The position numbers and the translations under genes are program-made. Positions 1 to 6,402 of a DNA stretch of 8,350 nucleotides are shown piece after piece; positions within the stretch are counted from its first letter, which is position 1, and each line of letters opens with the position of its first letter. The notes under the pieces are model-generated. The model was not told the DNA's origin. It worked only from the letters and a program-made list of their open reading frames with translations, and made no database searches. This stretch comes from Anaerolineaceae bacterium. Its GTDB lineage: Bacteria > Chloroflexota > Anaerolineae > Anaerolineales > Anaerolineaceae. The stretch is from contig DMDF01000196.1 of assembly GCA_003446605.1 (NCBI GenBank), positions 1-8,350 of the forward strand. The letters are read 5' to 3'.

Positions 1-434
1 GCAATCTCGTCATAGAGAAACATCTTGAGCTGTCTTTCATCGACGGTGTAGCTGATGGGAGTTTCCTGTGGTTCGGCGGTGCGGTTCCAGAGATAATTCC
101 AGAAGGATTTCCAGAAAGAGGCATTCACGCGTTGCTGGTCAGCGGAGGCTATCATGGTATCAATATCCAGTTGAAAACCTAGAGAGGCGGGTTTAACAGT
201 GAAAACTTCTTCTCCATAGTACACTTCAATGGGATAGTTATACGCCTGGAGCACCCTATCAGCAGCTTGCTGTTGATCCAGCCCTCCCACCGGAATTCCA
301 GCGATGACCGTGCCAGCTGGAAAGCCTGCCCGCAAACGACTGAAGCGTACCAATTCCATAACCAGAATGATAGCTGAAATAACCAGTAATACGATCGCGA
401 TCCAACGCAACAGAGAGATTCTCTGTAATTTCAT
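1..434 (-). CDS. Membrane-anchored YoaR/VanW-type (PG_binding_4-like) protein, N-terminal part only
   Basis: Partial gene: 144 codons from the start to the left window edge. Seen: a short basic N-terminus (MKLQRISLLR), one hydrophobic segment at residues 11-28 that acts as signal anchor or uncleaved signal, then an extracytoplasmic region. Residues 40-65 contain the pattern AGTVIAGIPVGGLDQQQAA followed by VLQAY. This 'xVxVGGLxxxxAxxxL' pattern is typical of the PG_binding_4 domain of YoaR/VanW-like proteins, some L,D-transpeptidases and some surface serine hydrolases. The role is therefore probably in the cell envelope, with the C-terminal catalytic part, if any, outside the window. The start at 434 is chosen because AGGAG (minus strand, 447-443) sits 6 nt upstream; the ATG at 440 directly abuts it. 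The gene is divergent from the CNB/PH gene across a 50-nt spacer. The family assignment is a motif-level inference. Confidence 0.72.
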   Translation of the reverse strand, partial: MKLQRISLLRWIAIVLLVISAIILVMELVRFSRLRAGFPAGTVIAGIPVGGLDQQQAADRVLQAYNYPIEVYYGEEVFTVKPASLGFQLDIDTMIASADQQRVNASFWKSFWNYLWNRTAEPQETPISYTVDERQLKMFLYDEI

Positions 435-460
435 ATACATCTCCTACTTCTAGAAATTCC

Positions 461-489
461 ATTTTACCAGAATGGCATTGAATTATGAA
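461..489 (-). promoter_or_regulatory. Candidate sigma-70 promoter for the minus-strand envelope gene
   Basis: On the minus strand, TAAAAT (466-461) is preceded directly by TGG, giving an extended -10 (TGnTAAAAT). A 17-nt spacer separates it from TTCATA (489-484), which matches four of six bases of the -35 consensus. The predicted transcript would have a leader of about 20 nt containing the AGGAG site. The -35 lies over the first codons of the divergent gene if that gene starts at 485. Confidence 0.45.
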
Positions 490-2191
490 ATATTGGATAT
501 ACTTAAATCGTATGCAGGTTAGTAAAGAAAAGCTCTTCAACCAACTGAAAAACAGTGTGTTTTTCAAAAATGTCCCCGATAATTTCATCCAATGGGTGGC
601 GGATCGGTCACAGGTGCTGCAGTTCGAACAAGACCAATTGGTTTACGAACGAGACGCAGCGGCTGAAAAAATGTACATCCTGATCAGCGGCGAAATTGTA
701 TTGTATATTGAGGATGAAAACGAGGAATATCTCATCAACGGCTGCCAGGTTGGAGATGGGTTTGGATTTGAAGTTTTGGCGAAAGAAACCCTGCGATTAA
801 CCTATGCCAGGGCGAACAAGAAATCCATCCTACTGGCGATCCCGCAAAAAATTTTGATACGCATCGCGGAAGAATTTCCTTCCTTCCAGATTCAATTCGA
901 ATTGGCTTTACAGAGCCTGAATTTTCTCATGAAAAAACCAATGGGATGGCTGCAGGATGATGAGGTGGTTCATTATATCAACCGCGAACATCCATTGATC
1001 TTGGCTTTGCGTGTACTGCGACCGCTGCTGGTTGCATTCGCGTTGCTGGTGCTTACCATTGTTTTATCCAATGCAGAAGTTCTGACTGGAAATGCGGCGC
1101 TATGGGCAGGCAGTATCATCGGGCTGCTCTGTATTGGTTGGGGAGTGTGGAATGCCTTTGATTGGATGAATGATTTTTATGTGGTCACCAATCGGCGGGT
1201 GGTCTTTCTTGAGAAAATTGCGCTGGTGCAGGATAGCCGGAAAGAAACTCCGCTGAATGCCATCCTCTCAATCGCTAAACACACGTCCTTTTCCGGGAGA
1301 TTGTATCATTTTGGGGATGTTGTGATGCGCACCTTTACCGGATTGATCACGTTCCGCAATGTGGCATACGTGGAAGCAGTCATTGCGATCGTAGAAGAGC
1401 AGTGGTTAAACTTGAAATATAAGATGGTTGAAGAGGATGCAGATCCCGAAGAAGTTTTACGCAAACAACTGCTTAATGAGACCATTCCGGATGACACAAT
1501 GCAACAAAAAAATATAGACTCTCTGAAAGAGGAAACCATATCGCGGGAATATCATGCCGATTTTCTTTCCGGTCTGCTCCGTCTCCGACTGGTGGAGGGT
1601 GACACCATCACTTACCGGACACACTGGTTCGTTTTTATCCGAAAAACCATCCTGCCTTTTTTGGGTTTGCTGATGAGTCTTATCTTCTACCTGGCTCCCC
1701 AACAAGGATGGTTTGGTTTGGCAACCGAAGGCACAAATACTTACCGCACTATCATGGCAGTGATTGGCGTTGCGATGGCAATATGGTGGTATTACCGCAC
1801 AGCGGATTGGCGCAATGATTATTTCATGATCACTCCCGAACAGATCGTGGATGTCTTTCGCAAGCCTTTTGGAATGGAAGAACGACGTGCAGCTCCCATC
1901 CGCAATATTCAGACCATCGAATATAAAAAGCAAAACGCCTTTGGGCTGCTTTTCAATTTTGGAACGGTCTTTATTCGCATCGGCGATGTGGAATTCACGT
2001 TTGACTATGTACCCAACCCCTCTTATGTACAACAGGAGATATTCAGCCGTTTTCAGTCTCTGAAAGACCGGGAACAAAAAGAGAATGCCTATTTGAATAG
2101 CGAACGTCTGGCGAATTGGATGGAAGCCTATCACAGGGTTTACCATGATGACGAGCCTTCCGATGGGGAAGAAGAGGAAGCACAAGACTGA
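485..2191 (+). CDS. Cyclic-nucleotide-binding-like domain protein with two TM + PH-like modules
   Basis: 568 aa. Residues about 20-135 resemble a CNB/CAP-type beta-roll (FFKNVPDNFIQWVADRSQVL, then EKMYILISGEIVLY). The usual phosphate-binding cassette Glu-Arg pair is not obvious, so nucleotide binding is doubtful. Then the same module occurs twice: two hydrophobic helices (174-195 and 205-225; 384-404 and 421-437), each pair followed by a beta-rich PH-like (bPH2/YdbT type) stretch. The second helix of each pair ends in a near-identical junction: FDWMNDFYVVTNRRVV at 225-240 and ADWRNDYFMITPEQIV at 440-455. Both copies also share a F-G-x-V segment (FGDVVMRTF and FGTVFIRIG). The tail (555-568) is strongly acidic. 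It is probably a cytoplasm-facing inner-membrane sensor or scaffold; function unknown. No Shine-Dalgarno site precedes 485, and the in-frame ATG at 512 (MQVSKEKLF) is equally possible, with TATACT at 498-503 just upstream. Confidence 0.8.
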   Translation: MKYWIYLNRMQVSKEKLFNQLKNSVFFKNVPDNFIQWVADRSQVLQFEQDQLVYERDAAAEKMYILISGEIVLYIEDENEEYLINGCQVGDGFGFEVLAKETLRLTYARANKKSILLAIPQKILIRIAEEFPSFQIQFELALQSLNFLMKKPMGWLQDDEVVHYINREHPLILALRVLRPLLVAFALLVLTIVLSNAEVLTGNAALWAGSIIGLLCIGWGVWNAFDWMNDFYVVTNRRVVFLEKIALVQDSRKETPLNAILSIAKHTSFSGRLYHFGDVVMRTFTGLITFRNVAYVEAVIAIVEEQWLNLKYKMVEEDADPEEVLRKQLLNETIPDDTMQQKNIDSLKEETISREYHADFLSGLLRLRLVEGDTITYRTHWFVFIRKTILPFLGLLMSLIFYLAPQQGWFGLATEGTNTYRTIMAVIGVAMAIWWYYRTADWRNDYFMITPEQIVDVFRKPFGMEERRAAPIRNIQTIEYKKQNAFGLLFNFGTVFIRIGDVEFTFDYVPNPSYVQQEIFSRFQSLKDREQKENAYLNSERLANWMEAYHRVYHDDEPSDGEEEEAQD

Positions 2192-2194
2192 GCG

Positions 2195-2203
2195 TGTTAT
2201 AAT
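2195..2203 (+). promoter_or_regulatory. Extended -10 promoter for def-recF
   Basis: The sequence TGTTATAAT is a perfect extended -10 (TGnTATAAT). It begins 4 nt after the stop codon of the preceding gene and 48 nt before the def start. The position expected for a -35 (2175-2180, AGGAAG) is poor, which extended -10 promoters tolerate. It would give def and recF a transcript separate from the CNB/PH gene. Confidence 0.5.
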
Positions 2204-2209
2204 TCCAGC

Positions 2210-2236
2210 AATATTTATTATAAAAATGATAATATT
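2210..2236 (+). other. AU-rich hairpin in the def 5' leader
   Basis: AATATT (2210-2215) and ATTAT (2217-2221) can pair with ATGAT (2226-2230) and AATATT (2231-2236). This gives 11 pairs, one of them G-U, with one bulged T and an AAAA loop. It ends 1 nt before the def ribosome binding site GAAGG (2238-2242). The stem is all A-U/G-U and weak, so it may simply reflect AT-rich leader composition. An operator or translation-tuning role is possible but not shown. Confidence 0.3.
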
Positions 2237-2250
2237 TGAAGGTTATGTAC

Positions 2251-2766
2251 ATGAAGAATCTTGAAGTCGTTAAATTACCGCATCCGACACTACGCAAGAA
2301 AGCCCACGAAGTCCGTGATTTTGGAGATAGTTTGCAAGAACTGGTGGAAGATATGATCGTAACTATGCGCGAACAGGATGGGGTGGGGCTGGCAGCTCCA
2401 CAGGTAAACAAATCCATGCGCTTGATCGTAGTGGAGTATCCGGAAGACGACAGCCGTGAGGATGCCGACGCGAAATTATTCGTGATGGTTAACCCCGTGA
2501 TCGTCAAACGATCGGAAGAGACAGTACTCGGAATGGAGGGCTGCCTATCAGTTCCCGATATTGTGGGGGAGGTTGAACGGGCAGAGCGGGTGGAAGTACG
2601 CGGCTTGAACCGCTACGGAAAGAAGATGAAGGTGCGGGCAAAAGGGTGGTTGGCACGCGTATTTCAACATGAAATCGATCACCTAGATGGGGTGCTTTTT
2701 GTCGATAAAGCTACCCAAGTATGGAAACCCAGCGATCAAGAAGCCATGCAAGCGGAACAGGTATAG
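2251..2766 (+). CDS. def: Peptide deformylase
   Basis: 171 aa, normal length for the family. It removes the formyl group from the initiator N-formylmethionine of nascent proteins in the cytoplasm, using a bound Fe2+ or similar metal. All three family motifs are intact: GVGLAAPQ (44-51), EGCLSVP (96-102; Cys98 is a metal ligand) and QHEIDHLDG (139-147; His140 and His144 ligands, Glu141 catalytic). The start at 2251 is chosen because GAAGG (2238-2242) is 8 nt upstream; the in-frame ATG at 2245 is only 2 nt from it and a TTG at 2236 precedes it. The reading frame ends 15 nt before recF on the same strand, so the two are very likely cotranscribed. The short C-terminus after the third motif and the EGCLSVP sequence fit a type I/III bacterial enzyme more than the longer Gram-positive type II, but subtype is not certain. 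Confidence 0.97.
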   Translation: MKNLEVVKLPHPTLRKKAHEVRDFGDSLQELVEDMIVTMREQDGVGLAAPQVNKSMRLIVVEYPEDDSREDADAKLFVMVNPVIVKRSEETVLGMEGCLSVPDIVGEVERAERVEVRGLNRYGKKMKVRAKGWLARVFQHEIDHLDGVLFVDKATQVWKPSDQEAMQAEQV

Positions 2767-2781
2767 ATTAAACTTAAATCC

Positions 2782-3987
2782 ATGTTCCTTAAACACCTTT
2801 CCCTGACCAATTTTCGCAATTTCAAACGGTTGGAAGTGGATATCCCGCCAAATGTAACGGTCATGGTGGGCAACAATGCCCAGGGAAAGACCAGTTTCTT
2901 GGAAGCAGTTTATTTTTTCTCCACACTCACCTCTGTCCAGGCGGGGCGTGACAGGGAATTGATCAATTTTCTGGCGCTCGAAGAGGAGTTGCCCGTGGCA
3001 CGCCTGGTGATGGATTTCTCACGCTCGGGAAGTGACCATCAGATGGAAGCGCGCTTGATCCTGGGAAATGGGGGTAACGGGAATGCACGCCTACGCAAAG
3101 AAGTGCTGCTGGATGGAGTGAAACGTCCGCTGCAGCATGCACTGGGAAATTTCAACTCGGTGATCTTCCTCCCGCAAATGACCGAGATCATCGAAGATGG
3201 ACCGGATGTACGTCGCAGGTATCTGGATATGACCATCGCGCAGGTCTACCCGGGCTATGCGCGCGAACTTTCGGCTTATTTGCAGACGATCAGCCAGCGT
3301 AATGCCCTGCTAAAAAATATGGCAGAACGAGGCGGTGACCCCGCCCAGCTTGATTTTTGGGATGAGCGGGTGGCAGAAAAAGGCAGTTTCATCATGCGCA
3401 CCCGCATCCAGATGTTGCAGGAATTTGAACAGCTGGCTTCTGCAACGCATCTGGAGCTCTCAGAACAACGCTCTGACTTGACAATCCAATATTTACCCGG
3501 CTTTGATTTTCTGCACAGTACACAAGCCCAAAATTCCCTGGGTTCAGAGGTTCTATCCGTTAAAGATCAGGCTGTACCCGACCTGGAAGCGTTGCGGCAG
3601 GCTTTCATGCAGGCTCTGGCAGCGATCCGTAAAGAAGAGATCCAGCGCGGCGTAACGACCATCGGACCACACCGTGATGAGCTGCGCTTCCATGCGCACC
3701 AGGTGGATATGGGAACCTACGGTTCACGCGGGCAGGTGCGCACCGTGATGATGGCATTGAAAATTGGTGAGATGCACTGGTTGAAGGAAAAAACAGGCGA
3801 ATGGCCGGTGCTGCTGCTGGATGAAACCCTGGCAGAATTGGACCTGGCGCATCGCGATGCGCTGCTGCATGCATTAGAGGATTGCGAACAGGCTATTCTG
3901 ACCGCCACCGATGCCGGCATGTTCAACCCCGAATTTTTGGAGAAATGTACCATGTGGCAGGTGGAAGAAGGCAGGATACAGCAGTAA
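2782..3987 (+). CDS. recF: DNA replication/repair protein RecF
   Basis: 401 aa, slightly longer than the usual 360-375. RecF is an SMC/ABC-like ATPase that, with RecO and RecR, loads RecA at single-strand gaps. Seen: N-terminal LTNFRNF, Walker A GNNAQGKTS (30-38), the RecF signature region around 128-150 (FLPQMTEII, then GPDVRRRYLDM), IGPHRDEL (294-301), an ABC signature-like YGSRGQ (313-318), and Walker B LLLDETLAELD (344-354). A coil-prone central region lies at about 160-230. There is no strong ribosome binding site at 2782. The gene follows def by 15 nt, so translation may depend partly on coupling. Placement with def, away from dnaA-dnaN-gyrB, is unlike the classic recF locus; no replication-origin feature is visible here. 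The 3' end converges on rsmG with 4 nt between stops. Confidence 0.97.
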   Translation: MFLKHLSLTNFRNFKRLEVDIPPNVTVMVGNNAQGKTSFLEAVYFFSTLTSVQAGRDRELINFLALEEELPVARLVMDFSRSGSDHQMEARLILGNGGNGNARLRKEVLLDGVKRPLQHALGNFNSVIFLPQMTEIIEDGPDVRRRYLDMTIAQVYPGYARELSAYLQTISQRNALLKNMAERGGDPAQLDFWDERVAEKGSFIMRTRIQMLQEFEQLASATHLELSEQRSDLTIQYLPGFDFLHSTQAQNSLGSEVLSVKDQAVPDLEALRQAFMQALAAIRKEEIQRGVTTIGPHRDELRFHAHQVDMGTYGSRGQVRTVMMALKIGEMHWLKEKTGEWPVLLLDETLAELDLAHRDALLHALEDCEQAILTATDAGMFNPEFLEKCTMWQVEEGRIQQ

Positions 3988-3991
3988 GGAT

Positions 3992-4702
3992 CTAGAGCGG
4001 TTTCTTAGCAGGCGTTCCCACCCGGCGTGGATAACCCGCTGGGGTGGGTTTAATTTTTTGGATGATGACCAGGTTGCGGGGGGCATCCACACCTGGAATG
4101 GTGACCTGTTCAATTTGCATCTCTCTGCCACCCAGAATGGCGCAGGCATTCTTCGCCTGAGCGATTTCTTCCTCAACAGAAGCGCTTTTCTGCGCGATGA
4201 CGATACCTTCTACTCGCACCAACGGCAGTAGGTATTCCAGTAATACGGGTAAAGCAGCCACGGCGCGCGCCACGGCGCAATCGAATTGCTCGCGATAGAG
4301 TTTGTTTTGCCCCAATGCTTCAGCGCGATCGACAACCACTTCCGCATCGTTAAGATCAAGTATTTGGAGGATGTGCTTGCAGAAAACGGCTTTCTTTTCA
4401 ACGGATTCCACCAGCACCAAGCGCAGATCGGGCTGCACGATCTTGAGCGGGATACCCGGAAAGCCTGCCCCGCTGCCCACATCGATCAAACTGCGTATCT
4501 GGTAGCGCCGCAGGGTGGGCAGCAGGCTGAGGGCATCCATGAAATGTTTGCTTTCGATCTCCTCTGCAGAACGAATGGCAGTGAGATTGAACTGCGCATT
4601 CCAAGTTAACAGTTCGCTCTGGTATTGTGCAAACGCATTCAAAATTTGTGGGGTGGTGGATTCTCCGCACAGTGTGTGGTAATAATCAGCTAGCATGGTC
4701 AT
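3992..4702 (-). CDS. rsmG: 16S rRNA (guanine-527-N7)-methyltransferase RsmG
   Basis: 236 aa from this start. It transfers a methyl group from S-adenosylmethionine to N7 of G527 in 16S rRNA in the small subunit. Seen: WNAQFNLTAI (34-43), KHFMDAL (52-58), the SAM-binding loop DVGSGAGFPGIPLK (74-87), an acidic strand end VLVES, ARAVA (145-149), and the conserved C-terminal pattern YPRRVGTPAKKPL. Family identity is clear. Start choice is uncertain: ATGs at 4720, 4702 and 4696 are in frame and none has a good Shine-Dalgarno site. I prefer 4702 because a TATAAT (4715-4710) lies between it and 4720, and because the family needs only about 30 residues before the WN motif. It converges on recF and is divergent from the gene at 4794. 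Loss of this methylation is classically linked to low-level streptomycin resistance. Confidence 0.95.
   Translation of the reverse strand: MTMLADYYHTLCGESTTPQILNAFAQYQSELLTWNAQFNLTAIRSAEEIESKHFMDALSLLPTLRRYQIRSLIDVGSGAGFPGIPLKIVQPDLRLVLVESVEKKAVFCKHILQILDLNDAEVVVDRAEALGQNKLYREQFDCAVARAVAALPVLLEYLLPLVRVEGIVIAQKSASVEEEIAQAKNACAILGGREMQIEQVTIPGVDAPRNLVIIQKIKPTPAGYPRRVGTPAKKPL
4017..4059 (+). terminator. Intrinsic terminator for def-recF, embedded in the rsmG coding end
   Basis: CCCACCC (4017-4023) pairs perfectly with GGGTGGG (4042-4048). Inside it, GCG (4025-4027) and GG (4029-4030) pair with CC (4035-4036) and CGC (4037-4039), closing on an ATAA loop. TTTAATTTTTT follows (4049-4059). It begins 30 nt after the recF stop and reads in the recF direction. 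On the opposite strand the same bases encode rsmG residues about 218-228. In the rsmG direction no T-run follows the stem, so it should act on the recF transcript only. Confidence 0.72.
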
Positions 4703-4734
4703 ATATCCAATTATAAACATTGATGAGCATATTA

Positions 4735-4775
4735 TTGTAGAAATCCCAATTATTAACTATCATTAAAATAGTTAA
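4735..4775 (+). promoter_or_regulatory. Candidate promoter with overlapping 8-bp inverted repeat (operator-like)
   Basis: TTGTAG (4735-4740), a 17-nt spacer, then TATCAT (4758-4763, five of six to the -10 consensus) form a plausible promoter for the plus-strand gene at 4794. Across this -10 lies a perfect inverted repeat, TTAACTAT (4753-4760) and ATAGTTAA (4768-4775), with a 7-nt spacer. The 15-nt centre-to-centre spacing, about one and a half helical turns, and the position fit a dimeric repressor site, but no regulator is identified. The region also lies upstream of the divergent rsmG. Confidence 0.4.
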
Positions 4776-4793
4776 GCAAAAGTGAGGGACGTG

Positions 4794-5756
4794 ATGGAAA
4801 AAGAGAGGCTGTTAGCCTGGTTATTGGAAGAAGAAAATCCCAGCGTGCACTACTTTACGCTACGGGATATCGTTGGGCTGGCGGAAGATGATGCGCAATT
4901 AAATGAAGCACACTCCAGGATCATGATGCACGGACCGGTTCTGGAGATTCTGGCTCTGCAATCTGCAGCAGGCTGGTGGGGGAATGCAGATTCTATGATC
5001 GTGCCCATGTATACCAGCACCGCTTGGCAGGTGATACTGTTGGCGGAATTGGGAGCAAGTTTAGATGACCGTATTATGAAAGCAGTTGATCTGGTGTTTT
5101 CACAAACCCAGGCGGAAGATGGCTCTTTTCCGCGCTTGGAAGGGCGCTTTGTCAAGCATCAGCCAATGGATCTCTTTTGCAATGATGCTCTTATCAGTTT
5201 TGGTTTGGCTGGGGTGGGTGTGAGCTTACAGGATGGGCGCATGAACCGTGCACTGAAATTCCTCGCGCATACTTTGGTCAGTGGAGATTATGGTTGCCGG
5301 TTTAACGATGAGGGAGAACCTTGTGCATGGGGTGTTGTAAAAGGATTGCGTGTTTTCTCTGTGATCAAAGAAGCCGACCGAACCGAATTAATGCAGAAAG
5401 CGATCCAGACCGGTGCGGAATATCTGTTCGACCAGGTTCTTGCGAAGATAGATTTCTCGCAAAAAGAAGGAAATCCGTTCAGCAAGCATTGGTTCCGGCT
5501 GGGTTTTCCACGCAGCTATCAATCGGATGTACTGCAAACGGCTTTTGTCTTGACAAAATTGGGCTATGGCAAAGATAGCCGCCTGCAGCCAACTATCGAC
5601 TTCATAGCCAACAAGCAATTAACCGCTGGCGGATGGGCGCTGGAGGAAACCTGGAATAAACTCACGGTGCCTTTTACCAAACCGTCTAAAGTGAAGCCTA
5701 ATAAATGGATCACCTGGCAAGCCTATTTCGTGCTGACGAAAAGTGGGCGAATCTAG
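4794..5756 (+). CDS. Terpenoid-cyclase/prenyltransferase-fold (squalene-oxidase-repeat-like) protein
   Basis: 320 aa, apparently soluble with no signal peptide. Helical repeats of the alpha/alpha-barrel type are suggested by recurring Gly/aromatic turns: AAGWWGN (58-64), QAEDGSFPR (106-114), GDYGCRF (164-170), PCAWGVVKGLRVF (176-188), and TAGGWALEETW (277-287). These resemble the repeats found in prenyltransferases and squalene/hopene cyclases. I see no DxDD acid motif of class II cyclases, and it is about half their length, so it is probably not a hopene cyclase. The N-terminus (LLAWLLEEENPSVHYFTLRD) resembles a HEAT-like segment found in uncharacterised relatives. Substrate and reaction are unknown. 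The start at 4794 is favoured because GAGGGA (4784-4789) is 4 nt upstream; GTG codons at 4782 and 4791 are in frame but badly placed. Relatives have, as far as I recall, sometimes been labelled 'NifH', which nothing here supports. Confidence 0.7.
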   Translation: MEKERLLAWLLEEENPSVHYFTLRDIVGLAEDDAQLNEAHSRIMMHGPVLEILALQSAAGWWGNADSMIVPMYTSTAWQVILLAELGASLDDRIMKAVDLVFSQTQAEDGSFPRLEGRFVKHQPMDLFCNDALISFGLAGVGVSLQDGRMNRALKFLAHTLVSGDYGCRFNDEGEPCAWGVVKGLRVFSVIKEADRTELMQKAIQTGAEYLFDQVLAKIDFSQKEGNPFSKHWFRLGFPRSYQSDVLQTAFVLTKLGYGKDSRLQPTIDFIANKQLTAGGWALEETWNKLTVPFTKPSKVKPNKWITWQAYFVLTKSGRI

Positions 5757-5826
5757 CCAAAAGAAACTCTCTTCAAATATTAAGATAAAATTCAAAAGTA
5801 TTTAATCCAGAACCAAGGATAAAAAA

Positions 5827-6402
5827 ATGGAACTAACCAATATTTTTGAGGGTGAGCGATTGCGCTTGACCGAGATCGACCCGAAGCAGGATGGCGAGAT
5901 CGAATCAGGCTGGATGCTGGATCTGGATTACGCGCGCCAGCGCACTTCCAACCCGGTTCATCTCCTGAATCCCACGCAATTGAGCAAAGATCTGGAAGAA
6001 AAGTTAAAGGAATCTGAGGAAAGCAGAAGCGATTTTTACTATGCCATCCGCACCAATCAAGAAGAAGGTGAACTAGTCGGATTTATGTTCCTGACCAATA
6101 TTGAATGGAATAACGGTCAGAGTTTCCTGCAGCTGCTTTTGAAAGATGAAAGCTCAACCGCTATGTATCTAAAAGAGAGTCTTCAGCTTTCACTGCGCTA
6201 TATCTTCAATGAGTTGAACCTGTACCATGTGTGTATGTATGTTACAGATTTTGCTGAAACTACCATCCATATTGTGGAGGAAGCCGGTTTTGCTATAGAA
6301 GCACGCTTACGCGAACTGATCTATCGTGAGGGCAGTTATCACGATTGCATCATCTACGGATTGCTGGCAGAAGAATGGCGAAAGAACCGAGTTGAGGAAT
6401 AA
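5827..6402 (+). CDS. GNAT-fold protein, RimJ/RimL-like, with degenerate acetyl-CoA loop
   Basis: 191 aa. The overall pattern matches the RimJ/RimL (Acetyltransf_3) branch of N-acetyltransferases: an N-terminal strand GERLRLTEIDP, the middle strands FYYAIRTNQEEGELVGFMFL, and the C-terminal AGFAIEARLRELIYREGSYH followed by an AEEW ending. The acetyl-CoA pyrophosphate loop, normally R/Q-x-x-G-x-G/A, is replaced by DESSTAMYLKESLQL (107-121), with no glycine. The usual Asn and Tyr of motif B are also absent (TDFAETTIHIVEEAGF). It may therefore be catalytically weak, a non-enzymatic partner, or use CoA differently. AAGGA (5815-5819) is 7 nt before the ATG. Its stop overlaps the next gene (TAATG), so the two GNAT proteins are probably translationally coupled and may form a heterodimer. 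The 70-nt spacer upstream is AT-rich and may hold a promoter. Confidence 0.78.
   Translation: MELTNIFEGERLRLTEIDPKQDGEIESGWMLDLDYARQRTSNPVHLLNPTQLSKDLEEKLKESEESRSDFYYAIRTNQEEGELVGFMFLTNIEWNNGQSFLQLLLKDESSTAMYLKESLQLSLRYIFNELNLYHVCMYVTDFAETTIHIVEEAGFAIEARLRELIYREGSYHDCIIYGLLAEEWRKNRVEE

Noticed and set aside
259..588. Minus-strand open frame overlapping the start of the envelope gene
   Set aside because: It is in another frame of the PG_binding_4-like gene and spans the promoter region; the competing frame has a signal anchor, a ribosome binding site and a family pattern.
1457..2185. Long open frame (242 codons) on the minus strand opposite the CNB/PH gene
   Set aside because: It lies wholly antisense to a well-supported protein, has no ribosome binding site, and its product shows a Cys/His/Ile-rich composition with no domain pattern. 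Best explained as a shadow frame.
4257..4278. Direct repeat GCCACGGCGC twice, 2 nt apart
   Set aside because: It encodes the conserved AVARAVA stretch of RsmG; the repeat follows from the protein sequence.
4286..4609. Plus-strand open frame inside rsmG
   Set aside because: It is antisense to conserved RsmG motifs and has no independent evidence.
4794..5756. Annotation as NifH-type nitrogenase iron protein
   Set aside because: There is no P-loop, no cysteine pair for an iron-sulfur cluster and no similarity in pattern to NifH. The repeat turns point to a terpenoid-cyclase fold instead.
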